Shown piece by piece: positions 12,984 through 25,061 of a stretch of 64,000 nt of DNA (positions within the stretch are counted from its first letter, which is position 1; each line of letters opens with the position of its first letter). The stretch comes from Effrenium voratum (Eukaryota > Sar > Dinophyceae > Suessiales > Symbiodiniaceae). Under the pieces are notes generated by a model. The model did not search any database. It was not told the DNA's origin and was given only the letters and a program-made list of their open reading frames with translations. The position numbers and the translations under genes were made by a program. The stretch lies in assembly GCA_963377175.1 (NCBI GenBank), contig CAUJNA010003731.1, forward strand, positions 226,056 through 290,055, written 5' to 3'.

Positions 12984-13087
12984 GGCTGTGGGTCAAAAAT
13001 AGGGTAACCCCCAAATGCCACCCCGGTAGATGGAAATTGGACTCAACTCTGCGGCCCAATTCCTGGTTTAATATTGACCCATACCCA
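12984..13087 (-). mobile_element. Family-1 element, opposite orientation
   Basis: Opens GGCTGTGGGTCAAAAA and closes ATTGACCCATACCC. The interior reads as the reverse complement of the 765-869 subtype (GGTAGATGGAAATTGG, then CCAATTCCTGG). No perfect target duplication. Confidence 0.5.
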
Positions 13088-13326
13088 TTTGGATTGGGGT
13101 TTCCACATGGAAACCGTTCAAATTGGACACCATCACCAACCAAGAATCCTGTAGAAAACCCCGGATTTTCTGGAAGCCCTACCTCATGGTTGTTGTTGGG
13201 AAACATTTTGCTTATTTTTGCTTATTGTGGTTTAGTGGTTGAAATCCAACCACTTATCTGCGGTCCAATTCCTGGCTTAATAAATTGACCCACGCCCATT
13301 TTTCTGTTCCAGCCAGAGAAGACCAG

Positions 13327-16300
13327 GCCGCGCGGACCGTGCGGAAAGCCCAGACGCGGTGCAGCCGGTCCGCTCCGCGCCGCGCTCCGCGGCGCTGGGA
13401 GACATCGACCACCTGGAGGAGGAAGGGGCACCCCCGGCGTTGAAGTCTATCTTGGGGTGAAAAGGTGGAAATTTCTGTGACTGGCATTAGACTTGCTAGG
13501 GGCACCTTCCATGTCCATTCTTTCCAGGCATCCTTCGTGCAAAAACAAACGCCCAAAAAATCCGGGGAACCAGCGGTCGGTGTTTGAAAAGAACGATGGC
13601 GGAAAAGACATCGGACAAGTTGAATCAAGCCCTACAGACCTGCCGTTCGGCGAATTTTTGTCGCGTGGTTTGTTTGGCCTCTGCTTCTGAGGAGTCCGTC
13701 GGGTCCATGTGAAGGGCTTCAAGAGCAGAGCTTGCGAAAGACGCCTTCCATGGTCTTTGCACCATCGGTTTGGTAGGGCACCTTCCAGGCGTAGCATGTC
13801 TCCACATGCTAGAGGATACCATGGCGGGTCAGCCACAGCATGAGGTGACCTAGACATGTTTTCGATATTCAAGTGTAAGTAAGAGTTTTTACTTAATTCG
13901 ATGCCAAGCAGGCGCTTGCATTTGGGGCCACGCTTGCTTTGCCAAGCTCGTCGCGGGGCTGCATTGGCCAATGTAATTTAATCACAATTCGAGGTCCCCT
14001 CTGGGCTGCTGAGCAGCAACAGGGTGAGCACCGTCAGTCTGCAGCTTCAAGAAAGGATTGAGTTATCCTTCGATGATCCTGTTTGCAGATCACTTGCCCT
14101 TGTGACATGCGCCGAGCTACCAAGCGACATGGGGAGCATGATAGCCGCAGCTCAAGCGGCCCGAGTGCATGAGACGGCACGCTGTGGTTAAATGGATTAT
14201 CCAGCAAAGAGCGGCATGACAACTTCACCCTCTTGTGCTACGCGTCTTGGGCATTGCTCAGTTTGCCGGCCATGATGCCTTGCCCTGTTGGACCCAAGCT
14301 TATGCATGGAACGGGCGAGCCATGGCACTGAAAGTCATCCAGCAGCTTTCTGCCATGTCCCATCCCCCTTCCACACAGAGCAACTTCTGTAAGAGTTCCG
14401 CCATGGACAGAAGCTCTGAGCGACCATGGCAGCCACCAGGCGTGGCCCCTAAGGCGTGGGGTTGAAGCCACTTGCTCGCTGGCAGGATCTTCGTGGCGAA
14501 TGCGGAGGCGGGGTGGGGTGAAATTCAGTGCTCGGGGGCCGCTGCCCGCGCTTGCGCGGCCACGCGGTTGGTGCTTTGGAGGTGCTTCCCCTAAGAACCG
14601 GTAAAGCTGTGGATGGGCTGCTTCACACACCTTCCGACGATGGTGCCTAGGCGCCAGCTCGCAAAAAAGGCGCTTTCAGTGGAACGCGCTACATGGACTC
14701 TTCTCGCTACTGTCTGTGTTGAGACTGGGAGGCGTGCACTGGTTCCTTCGAACGTCAGCATGTTTTTGATAGATAAAGGGGCACGGCCGTCATCCATCCT
14801 GTGGTGAGGATCACGTCCTGAAGCCTGCGCGAGTCGCAAAGCCTAGGCCAGCGACCTGTGCCCCCGTGACCACGAATTGGGCGTCTGCGGCCGGGTGCGG
14901 CTTGTCGCCTTCCTGGACGGCATCCTCTGCGGAGTCTCCGAGGTGGGCATTCAGGATGTGAGGTGCGGCTTGCTTTCCCTCAAATATCGGCTGGCATTGC
15001 GAAAGGTGTCGCCTGAAGCGCGGGAACCAAATCACAAATGCAGCTGAAAGGCTCAGGTGGCTTGCTGAGCACCTGACGAGGCTCAGGTGGCCCCTAAGGC
15101 GTTTTTTTTTTTAACCCTAAACCCTAAACTGGCCCTAAACGTGTTGTTTTTTCCCGGCGGCTCCAAGCCGGGCTGAAGCCCGGCAGGCCCAGCCCAGCTT
15201 CCCGCGGCCGCGCTGGGCGCCTCTGGCGCTTGCCAGGGGCTCGGCGGCGCAGCTGGCGCTGGTGCTGCTCGAGGCGGACCACCTGCAGCCCAGGCGGAGC
15301 GCGGAGTCGCAGCCTCCGCACGCGGGGGGTGGCTCCTGGGGACTTGGAGCATCATCCAAGGAGGTTTTTTTTCCCCCATTTCGGACTCCGGGCACCACGC
15401 AAATCTGGGGTGGTTCCCCCTGTAGTAGGAGCTGAAGTCATTGTTATGCCCAATTGGCACTAAGCTGTGGAATGCCGTTGCGCGGACACTTCTCTTGGAA
15501 CAAGTAGTGGACCCAGTTGATAAAACACCTGCAAATCGCCAATTTGAAAAGAGTTCTGCGGTAACACCGGCATCAGACATGTCGGCAGATTCCATGCTTT
15601 GTTTCGTCCCACGCTTCACAGTTGCTAGCCAACGCCCGTGGACAATTAGACCACACCCCTAATTGCATAAGTTGAAGGCGAGGAGCGCCGGTGGTTCGAC
15701 GCAGCACATGAGTCTAGGTATTTCATGACTCTGTACGGAGCCAGCTTTTGGCGTTCTCTCTGATAGAAATCCGAATTCTTCAGGACGGGGATCGCCTTGG
15801 GGTTGTTGAATTGGGGGAGGGGGTGAGCCCTGGAAATCCATTTCTGGTTCCATGTTCCCTTTTACTGGGAAGACTAGATACATGGAATTGGGGCCTTTTT
15901 CCCCCACCCCCCCAGGCCGCCCCCCCCCTCCCCCGGACGCAGGGGTTCCTTGCGCCAGGCGCGGGGCGGCCTTCTGCTACGGCGCCGCGTCGCTGTCGCT
16001 GGCCGGCCTGGCCTGGCAGCGGCGCCTGGCCAGCGACGGCCCGCTGGAGAACGCGCCGGGCCGGCCGCCCGGCGGGTTCCCAGCGGGGTGGAGGGAGGGA
16101 GGGAGGGAGGGAGGGAGGGAGGGAGGGGGGGAGGGGAAGGGGGAGGCATGTTCCTAGGGTTGGGGGGGGGGAAGGAATTTCAAGCCGGAATGATTCCTTT
16201 TTTTTTCCTCTTTGGTCCTGCGAAAATTGGCATAGCTCACATGTGCCAAGGTACGGCACCTTGAGCTTTGAAGTATGTTGCGACGAGCCGCCGCCTGCAC

Positions 16301-17586
16301 CACCTTCAGCGCCGCCACAGCCTGAGGCTCACTTGGCTCATCCCATGGACTGGTGTGGCGTTCTGCGCTTTGCGATAGATTTTCGGGAGCTCTCTGGGAC
16401 GTGGTCCTTGGAGGCCGCCGCTGGCAATGGTTCGTCTCCCTCCAGCGGCTTTATCAGCTGGACCGAGGAGGCGGAGAAGTCGCCCGTGGCGCCAAAGGCG
16501 CCGCAGCAGCTGTTTGTCGTGGAGCGCGACGTGGTGTTCAGCGCCCATGCGGGCCTTGCTGACCGAGGGCTGGCCGGCGGATGCGTGAGGCAGCTCTCCC
16601 AGATGCGCGGGCCGCGCGGGCCCTGCAATATGTTCCTGGAGCCACACCCTGAGCCTTTGACAATGGACGTGGCAGTGAAGCAGCCACCGCAGATTCACTT
16701 GCGTTTTTTTCCTGCGGATTACTTGCGACCCAGGCCCGGCATGCCGTGTGGCATTAGCGTTCGCTTCACGCTTGCAGCGGCGCCTCCGAAGCTTCAGATG
16801 CCACTGGTGATTCACGTGCCTGCGGGGTGCTTTTCAGACCAAGAGCATCGGCCAGATGCGAGCTTTTCCATCAGTCATTTGGGTGACTGCGCCGAGATCA
16901 ACTTGTTGGACCCCTTGAGATTGCTGGGCCGGTCACTTTGGCGCGTCTCCGCTGGGTTTGAAGCTCAGGTGGAGCGGGGCCCTGGCCTGTCGCAGTTGCT
17001 TGCTCTCTCGGAGTCCCTTGTGGATATCCTCGCGATGCGACTGCGAGCTGGGGATGAGAAGGTGGTCACGCTGCCAGTGGGAGAGCACTCTGTGGTGCTC
17101 CGTGTAGTCCTCGCAGCGCTGCGGGTCGACGTGCCACGTCCGGTGCTGGGCATTTTCATGCCGCCCACAGATGCTGCGGATGAGCTGCGGCTAGAAGCCT
17201 CCAGCCAGGGTGAGGTGGCGGGGATCTTTGTGCACAGCCTCGCTGTTCACTCTCCTCACGTCAGATGTTGCTTGGTGACCGCCAGCTCTGATGCAGGTGC
17301 TCTGCTTCACCCGCTGCCGCATATGGGAGGCAAGGTCTTCATCCCCGCGCAATGCGACCACCGCGGCAAAGTCGTGGTGCACGCCTTCTTGCCCGAGTTC
17401 GGGTATCATGCCGTGGCCGAAACGGCGCTTGGCGACGCTTGCCTGCAGCTGTGCTGGAGCTTCGGTGACGGCGGGGGCCCTAGCTGTGTTCGCGGCCAGG
17501 CTAGAACTTCGCGAAGAGGACTCGAGTTCTCCCATGTTCTTTGCCATTTCTTGTCCGCGGCTCACCATGTCGTCAAAGCGGTTTAG
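13327..17586 (+). CDS. Unrecognised gene, 5'-incomplete, large last exon
   Basis: Four segments join in frame under the AG|G rule: 13327-13421 (weakest; ends LGDIDHLEE), 15187-15287 (LALVLLEADHLQ), 15959-16066 (RGAAFCYGAASLSLAGLAW, a possible short membrane-seeking stretch) and 16251-17586 (445 codons with the TAG stop). The last exon is codon-rich throughout. It has a proline-rich start (EPPPAPPSAPPQPE) followed by mixed alpha/beta-looking sequence with no motif I recognise. Intron donors used are GA, GC and GC. A further open stretch at 13982-14191 (LQLQERIELSFDDPVCRSL) may belong to it but could not be joined. The last exon is likely real (about 0.65); the upstream joins are tentative. Confidence 0.5.
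15112..15140. repeat. Short interstitial telomere-like repeats (CCCTAAA)
   Basis: After a T run comes AACCCTAAACCCTAAAC, then GGCCCTAAAC. CCCTAAA is the complement of the TTTAGGG repeat used by plants and reported for dinoflagellate telomeres. There are only about three units, so chance or a healed break are both possible. Confidence 0.5.
16088..16146. repeat. GGGA microsatellite
   Basis: About ten GGGA units directly after the predicted donor of the third segment of the 13327-17586 gene, followed by G-rich DNA. Confidence 0.9.
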
Positions 17587-18844
17587 TTTTCCCACACCTC
17601 ATTGACCGCTTGGGAACCGCGCTGCGCACAGCACCTTTGGCTCAAATCACCTCCGGCTCCCTCAAGCGACGCTTTGGCTTCCGATGCAGCGCAGGCTGGG
17701 ATGGCTTGGCTGGTTGCTTGTGCCACTTCACTGGACTAGAATGCAATCAGCTGCTCAGTGCCCGTGTGGGTGTGGCTCAAAATTAAACAGGAGGGTTACG
17801 CAGGTTTTGGTCCATGTTTCCACTTACCAGGGCAGCCCATTTTTGTACCAGGTTGTTGAGCCACAGCCATGTTCCCAGAGATCAACACAGTTCCTGGGAC
17901 ATGTCTTACTTATGCTGAAGCATGCTGAATTGGCTGAGGACTCTTCGCCGATCGGTCACCGCTTTGCTGCTGGCGGCAGCTTTCATCGCTCCACGGCTCA
18001 GGGCGTCTAGAAATTGTTGCGTCAGGCTCACGCCGCCTTCTGCTCGCTGGTGCTCAGGGAATGAACCCGGGGATTCCCTTAAAGGAAGCCACCAGTTGGA
18101 TGGTTTGTAGGGGTCATGTCCATTTCTCATTCTGTCTGCATCGCTGTGCTTGAGGCAACGCCTGGCGCCTTCCTGGCCGGATGGAGGCCGTTCCCGGGCC
18201 GCCGCGCTGCAGTGGCACGGGCTGCTAAAGGAGGAGGCTGGCAGGGCACCTTGAAAGCCCCAAGAGATATGGCCGTGGTTGTCAAAACTAATAGGATCCC
18301 AGTTTGGGCCACGTGCACCACCCATTTAGAACCTATGTTAGTGGGGATTGGGATGTTCACTGGCCATGGCCATGTAGACGGATAGGCGCCTTTTGTGTTG
18401 CAACCCTACGGCCAACGTGCTCTTGGCTAGAGATTTGTGACCATGGAAAGCAAAGGGCAACTGCAAGAGCAATGGCACGCGTGGCAGTGGCAGATTCAAG
18501 ACTGTCAGGGCGTGCTCAGCTAACACCGAGCGCTTGTGTGAGTGTCTGGTTTCGTGCGTGGTTGGAGGTTGGCCTACCCCGGGTTTTGATTTTGGCTCAA
18601 CTGGCCATAATGTACTTCTCCTTGTCGCTTGTTTCTCTGTGTGTCGTGCGTGTGGTTGGACGGTGGGGGGGATGTTTCGCATTGCTCTCTGAGTTAAGCA
18701 TGGCATGGTGAAGGATCGGAGGTTAGACCCAAGTTTTGATGGCTCAGCTGGCCATCATTTACTCCTCCTCTTTGGGAAGTACGGCACGCAGTCCCCGAGT
18801 CAGCATGGGAGGCCGAGGGAATCCGGCCAGGCGCCAGCTCCATC
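17587..18844. other. Intergenic, two introner-like elements
   Basis: Family-1 copies are at 17768-17868 (GGTGTGGCTCAAAAT to GAGCCACAGCC) and 18271-18370 (GGCCGTGGTTGTCAAAAC to GGCCATGGC). Two diverged copies of a TTTTGATnnnnnCTCAnCTGGCCAT motif are at 18588-18610 and 18731-18756. No coding evidence. Confidence 0.5.
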
Positions 18845-19897
18845 ATGTCCTTCGACAACCGCGAGGACTTCGAGGCCAACCTCAACGGCTCCCTCACGGT
18901 AGCCGCCTGCCCGAAGGACGTGTCCACCCGCGCCCGGGGGGGGGGGGCTGCTCTTCTTCTCTTGTTTTTGGAGGGCACCGGAGGTTGTTGCGGGCTTTAA
19001 GGGGAAACTAAGGGGAAAGAACACACGATTTTTTGTGGGCCCCCTTAAAGAAGAGACACGCTCATATTCTGAATCATCAAGAGTTGCTGTGGAGAAGTAC
19101 GAGTTCCTGTATTTCTTGGCCTGAGGCGATGTTCTCATCCTCAATGTGCGGCCCCTGCTTTCTCATGGAGCCAAAGATGGAGGAGATGGCCGTGGCTTGG
19201 CGTGTGAGAGGTATGCCTCCAGGTGGTCCTCTAACTGTGCAGCGTAAAACTGCAGCACCCTGTGGCATGGCCTGATGCAAGTTGGTTTGTTGCATGCTCC
19301 ATGATTGCATTCACATGGTTGCTGGTGACTCAGTCGAAATATGCTCCCAATGGATTGAAAGTGGTGAAGATCAGCTTGGAACCAGGCGCGGCAGAGGGCA
19401 GTTTTTAAAAGCTGCTTCGGGCTCAACTGCTGTTAAGCAGCACAGGTGTGGTCGTTTTCGTGGTGACCACACCCATTTGGGGTGCCCGGGCTGCCCGTCC
19501 AAGAAAATGCGCCAGGCCGAAACGCAAAGGCGGTGAAGCCGCTCTATTCGGAAATGGAGGTTCGCGAGCTGCCGACCTTCATCGTTTTCAAGGTCCGGGT
19601 GGTCTCTTGCACTGTTTCCAATTGCATCACCGTTAGGAGTTAGGAGGGAATTGCAAGTTGCGTTGTAGGCCCTTTGGCCTTTTGCCAGAGAAACTCTGGG
19701 CTGTCCAGTTTTGCATGGGTTGATGAACTTGGGGTGCCTTTGAAGGGTTGCAGTGCAGATCTGGGAGACAAATCCCCCGGCAGGATGGGGAGATGCAGGG
19801 CCGCATCACAGGCACCAGGCACGCGGAGCTGCAGGCCGCTTCCTCGCATCGCTGTGGGAGCGGTCCAAGGTGTTGTTGCTTCAGTACGGGGTGCTAA
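18845..19897 (+). CDS. Thioredoxin, 5 exons
   Basis: Small dithiol-disulfide oxidoreductase. Inferred exons: 18845-18901, 19126-19188, 19334-19385, 19516-19592, 19784-19897 (TAA), giving 121 codons, the usual thioredoxin length. The active site CGPC is in exon 2 (SSSMCGPCFLMEP), the cis-proline loop in exon 4 (VRELPTFIVFK), and the final beta-hairpin and helix in exon 5 (DGEMQGRITGTRHAELQAA). The two cysteines, the following proline, and LPTF are in register with classical thioredoxins. Donors are GC, GC (or a GT 15 bases later, adding five residues), GC, GT. The exon-3 acceptor is AG|T, the one exception to AG|G. No targeting peptide is evident after ATG 18845, but an upstream exon cannot be excluded. 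The protein ends in an odd Cys-rich tail (CCCF). Confidence 0.75.
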
Positions 19898-21752
19898 ATA
19901 GCCAGTTATTTTTCGTCTAATTTTAGCTTATCCAAAGGGACACCAACAGGGGATGGAGTTTTGCCCAGACCCCCGATGTAGCAACGTTGAGTTGAAGTCG
20001 CCCAGGAGAGAACTGCATTGAGCTGAGCAAACAACTCGTGATGCTGAAGCTGTCGTTAAGCAATCCTGAAGTAAGAGAATAAGTTGACAGCAGTGCTGTC
20101 ACTGCTTCTTGCCCCTGCTGCCACCCTGACCTTTGGTTTCGAAACTCCTTGCTTGTGACGCTCAAGACCTGGTGTTCTCGAAGCAGCAATGCTTCGAACC
20201 CCCTGCAACACGCTCTCAACGTGAGAGCGTCTCCCTTCAGCCCTTTCTGGGCCATGGCGCGAATATGAATCCAAGGTGACCCACTCGTGCCATGCGAATA
20301 TCCCGTGCCCAGGTCGTGACACGGTTGTGGCTGGGGCCATGCACAAAGTGTAGCAGACTACGCAAAAACATGTGTAGTCAACACCCGCGCCCTACCGAGC
20401 CTGAGCGTGCAGCGGCCTCGGTTCCGCGAGTCCCGGCTCGGGTCGAGCAAGGTGTGCTGCTCAAGACTTCGAAACGCGAGCGACGTGGCGAACGCATGGT
20501 TTCCTTAGTTGCTAAGCGACGGACATAAGCTGCTTCAAGTTCCGTACGTCCGAAGAAGGACTTTGACTGGCGGCAGTCGGGTACTGATGCAGCTCTTGGA
20601 ACTGTTGGTTGCCGGGCGTGGCTTTGCGTGATCGCTCGCATGGCGAAGTTTTGCTCGGGCAGCCACTTTCAGCGTGCCGGCAAGGGCAAACCTGGAAAGC
20701 TGCCAAGCCGTGCACCCTCCTGCGCAACGCTTGCGCGCGAGAAAGCGCACACCGCGTGTATAAAAAGCGCATGAGTATTTCTGAGCATAGGGAACCCTTT
20801 TAACGGCTTGCTTCCTTCTAGGGCTGAATGTATTCGACACTTTGAGCCTGCAGTCGGAACACAACACACTCCCTAGTTGTCTGAATGCGATTCGGTAGTT
20901 GTTTGTGTGTGCTTGTTTGTTTATAAGCGCCTGCGTTAGGCCGGGACCAGACTCGGCAGTTGTGGTTGCGCGCAGGTTTGCGAACCGTTCCTTATGCAGA
21001 ACGTTTGATCACTCACCCATCTTCCCTGGCCATCCTTTAATAAACACATAATATGAATACTATAAAATGCGCTGAATGTTTGAAATGAGTGACTGGTGTA
21101 CACTCCGGCCACAGACAGACTTGCCCTTGTCGGGGTGATGCTTGAGACTGCGTCACCAGGAACTGGTCGAGGGCCTGCTCTGATGGGCGTGCCGATGCTG
21201 CGCTGAATGCGGGGCGAAGTCGGGGCATGTCAAGCCAAGGAAGCCGGCAGACACTTCTGAGTCCGTGCTGGATCTTTAGAGGCGCCTGTCTCCGAATAAG
21301 GTGAACAAGGCGCCGGTGGCAATGCCACAGGTCAATTTTCGAAGCGGCGCCAGATTTTAAGTGGCATGCAGCCGTGTGACTTGCCGCGCTACCCGCCCCC
21401 AGAAATGGCACCGCCGCATCAATGAGAGCGGCGTTGTGTGCTATCAGGGTGTCGGTGTTGCCTCTGGCAGGTCGTTTTTTTAGAGGCCCTGAATGGACCA
21501 CGCCCGAAAATATGTCTGCAAGTTTCATAGTTATTTGGGGAAGATAGTTATTTGAGGAATCCGGACGGGCTTCGTCCTTTTTGGTCACCGGGATGGTTTT
21601 GTGAGCCATTTAGGAGCTCGCGAACTCTATCCTGCGAGGCTGCGAGCCACGACATAAGAGAACTACCTTTCGCAAGCGAAGACTGGGAAGAGTCCAGAGA
21701 AGATGCCGACTCATGAGACACAGATGGTTTCCATGAGTGTGAAGATGCAAAT

Positions 21753-21849
21753 GGATGTGGCTCAAAATCAAACAGCTGGGTTGCGCAGGCTTTTGTTACC
21801 TTTCCATTTGCCAAGGCTCCATTTTGGGACCCCTTGTTTGAGCCACACC
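21753..21849 (+). mobile_element. Family-1 introner-like element with CAAAT duplication
   Basis: 97 bp, opening GGATGTGGCTCAAAATC and closing GTTTGAGCCACACC. CAAAT lies on both sides (21748-21752 and 21850-21854), a perfect 5-bp target duplication. Confidence 0.7.
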
Positions 21850-22016
21850 CAAATCATGCAAGACTCACAGGATGGTTCTGGACTCTTTCCTTTTCTTTGC
21901 TTCTGGGGCGGTTTCTCGCCAGGTCAAGGACCTGATTACTTGTACATCATAGGGGTGAGATGATGGCGCAAAATGCATCGACCTATATATCTGTTCAAAA
22001 TAAAATGTGGTTCACG

Positions 22017-22152
22017 TACTGTGGATAGACGAAATCCATTTCGCGCCACCTAAGAGGCCCTGGTTTCGGATGATTCCCCTGTAAATACCAACAAATAGTG
22101 GTTTCAACCATGGTTTCCAACTGGTGCGAACGGGTTTTGTCCATCCACAGTA
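22017..22152. mobile_element. Family-3 inverted-repeat element
   Basis: Terminal inverted repeat TACTGTGGATAGACGAAATCC against GGTTTTGTCCATCCACAGTA. A related, partly decayed copy sits near 25845-25940 (GGTTTCCCATGGTTG, then GGATTTCGTCCATCCAAAGTA). Confidence 0.5.
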
Positions 22153-22246
22153 GCACGCTTATTTGGGGTGCCTAGACCCCATGCCCATCCGCTTGGTAAG
22201 CAATGGCTGTTTCTGAAACTGCGGAAAGCCAGGCAAAAGACGAAGT

Positions 22247-22350
22247 GGGTATGGGTCAAAATTAACCACCAGGAATTGGACGCAGGTTTTAGTCATTGTT
22301 TCCATTTACCAGGGCAACCCATTTTGGGCACCTATTTTTGACCCACAGCC
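22247..22350 (+). mobile_element. Family-1 introner-like element
   Basis: Same subtype as 765-869 (CCACCAGGAATTGGAC, then TTTACCAGGGCAACCCATTT), ends GGGTATGGGTCAAAAT / TTTTGACCCACAGCC. It directly abuts the MITE at 22358. Confidence 0.6.
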
Positions 22351-22357
22351 AAATAAA

Positions 22358-22483
22358 GTTGACCCCGGATTAATCCCCTGTTTATTAATATGGGGGTGTT
22401 CCCCTCCAAAAGTGAGAAATCCCCGCTAAAACCAGGGACACCCCCCATATTAATAAACAGGGGTTTATTAATCCGGGGTCAAC
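22358..22483. mobile_element. Young MITE with about 45-bp terminal inverted repeats
   Basis: 126 bp almost entirely made of two arms: GTTGACCCCGGATTAAT... and its reverse complement ending ATTAATCCGGGGTCAAC. They match across about 45 bases apart from one 3-base indel and one length difference in a G run. No target duplication was found. A degenerate relative seems to span about 29340-29582 (CCAACCCC start, ATCCGGGGTCAACAC end). Confidence 0.65.
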
Positions 22484-25037
22484 ATTATGCTTCCATTCAG
22501 ACCTACCCTGAGTGATGTTCAGAGTCTCCGAGCAGGACGCCAGGAACAGCTGGTGCAGCAAAGTGCTTGTTGGCCAGAGATTTGTAAATCAAGTTTGCTT
22601 GAGTCCACTTGTCCGGGGCTCATGGATCGGTGAGATCAGAAGAAAAATGAATGCGCCCGCAGATTGGCATGTGCTGGCAAATGTACGAGCGAGCAAGGCA
22701 GCCAGGCTTGTCTAGATTCAAATCTGGACACGGTGATGTGTCGAAACATGTGAGGATTGCCCATCAAATCAAAAAAAACAAACAAACAAAACACAACAAA
22801 ATGGACAAAGACTCCGACACGCTTGGTCAGCCTGGAAAACCGCACTTCGCCTTGACGCATTCCGAGCCTGCAGGTTCCGGCGCCGCGATCTCGGCGGCCG
22901 CCTTGGTGACCTTCGCGCGCGCGCCTCGGGCCTCGATGGCCTCGGGCCTCGAGCCATGAGCTTTGTTTTGATGTGCGAGCAGGCCCTACCCTGCCAACTA
23001 ACCTGATTTTCAAAAAGGCCCCCTGTAGAACAGGGCTCCTTAAAGCATTTTGCCACCAATTGAAACATGTCGCTGTTTCATCACCAAAATGATTGGAAAC
23101 CACCATTTACAAGGCAATGCTCAGGTGTATAATGCAAGGATCCCTGTAGAAAGACGGAATTTCCTCTTGGAACGGGCCTAATTTTTTGCACTTCCGTGTT
23201 CGCTGCTGGGAGGGTTTTCCAAATTTCTCCATGGGAAAGCCACCGCTTCGACAACATGTAACACGTCTTCCGTCATGCTATGCGGGAAAAGACGCCAGGT
23301 TTTCTCCCCGCGCTTCGTGCCAAGGCGCTGGCCTGTGGAGGGCGCCCTCTCAGCGGCTGCGAGCTGAGCGCGGGAGCGACAAATCTCAGGTGCGATCCTT
23401 CAGCAGAGCCACGTTGGTGGAAAGCAGCGGAAGCTCAGGGTGCTATTCCTCCAAGCTTCCTTAGAGTGGCCACTAGTTGGTGGAAACGGATGGGAAGCTC
23501 GTTCCGGAAGCGATTGGCTTCAGGCGCGCGTCAGCCTCCGGGTGATGCGGACAAGCATCCCCGAACAAGTGCGCTGGCCCCAGCATAGAGGTCAGGGCGA
23601 TCCCGTTTCTCCGCGTGGGGAGAGTCCGGTCCCTCCATTCCAACCACCAAGAACCTCTCTCCCTTGACCGTGTTAAGAACTTGTCCATTGGCGAGCGAGG
23701 GAGGAGAGAGACAGATGGGGAAGTGAGTGACCGGGAAAGATGGGGTGAGTGTACATCGCAACTCTTGAATCCAGAAACCCGGATGAGGTTCCACATTCCA
23801 TGAAAACCCCTTGGCCCAGATGATTTGTTCAAAGTCCGACGTCACCGCGAGTTGCGGCTGCTTTCCTTCGGGCCGGAGGCTGCCACTTCTCACCCCGTTG
23901 AGCATTGCCTGCGGCACGAGCGCGGAGGCTTTCACATGGTGCGGGCCTTGCCATTTTTCCGGTTTCTGTACCCTATCTCCCGCTAGCATGGCACCTGACA
24001 GGGGCTCCCTACAAAATTAACATGATCTTCTAGGTACCCTCCCACTGGTGCTATGTCAGTGGAAGGGAGGATAGATGTTCTTTGCAAGGGCTGTGGAAGG
24101 TATGGAGGCTCCGAAGTTTGTTGCCAGTCGCCAAAATATGCGTTACACAAGTCTCACAGTACGCTTAGCCGACTGAGCAGAGGGATCCATGGTGTTTCGA
24201 AGCGATTCTGCCTGTGCAAGATGAGTGCCACAGGACTGGAGAAGACGGCGCAGATCACGAAGCGATTCTGTCACGGTCTCAGCTCCTGGATGCCATGACA
24301 GCTTTGCCCTAAATCAGAGTTGCTTGTTTGTTTTTCTTGAAGCGATGCCTGGCAAGAAGCGGGAAGAAGGGTCCTTCCCCCTTTTTTTTCCTCCGTGTGA
24401 AGGCTTTCTTTTTTGCTTCGCTGCATGTCATGGGGCGTAAGGTCAGCAGGCCCTGCGAACACTGGCACGGTGGAGGTGTCACCGTGGCGGGTGAGCAATG
24501 GATACAGCTGGGAATCTGGAAAGCATGACTCTTTTCCTCTCGTATCCATTGCAGAGCGTCCACATAACCCTTTGTTCTTAGGGTTTTTGTATTACACCCT
24601 GGGATTACACCCCTGAGAAATTACCCAGAATGGCTCAAAATAACACGGTTTTATCCGGAAATGCGCAAACATGGGGTCAATACGCAATGGGTGTTTGAAT
24701 CCAGGGTGTAATACACACATCCTTTGTGGAAATGGTGTCACCAATAGACACTTTCTCTCCGACATGTCCCAAGTTCTGGGTTTGGACTGGCACTCGGGTT
24801 TTTTGTTTGCAACACCCATGGGCACCCGAAAGGTGAGGACTCTCCGCTGACTCTCCTTGCTGTCCACGGCCTGGCCAGGTGCAGTGTGGCAGGGCTGCTG
24901 CCACAAGCTTCTCCTTGCCAGCGGCTTGGGCGAGCCATCGCAAGCCCGATGCCTCTCTCAGCGCAGTGTCCTGAAAAAAACTTGGGAGGTTCGAGCGCCG
25001 CTTGCAGTGCTTCCTGCGCCAATGGCACCCATCACTT

Positions 25038-25061
25038 CCGACCTCGCGTGCGCGAGGTCGG
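25038..25061. repeat. Perfect palindrome, 11-bp stem, 2-base loop
   Basis: CCGACCTCGCG, TG, CGCGAGGTCGG. It is a single instance in non-coding DNA and could form a GC-rich hairpin in either strand. Role unknown. Confidence 0.6.

Noticed and set aside
18588..18610. ATTTTGGCTCAA resembling part of the dinoflagellate spliced leader
   Set aside because: Only 12 bases match, it is not upstream of an exon, and a diverged local copy at 18731 shows it belongs to a local repeat.
21037..21609. 190-codon minus-strand open frame
   Set aside because: No recognisable domain, no matching splice or codon signal, and opposite to all supported genes. Not enough evidence.
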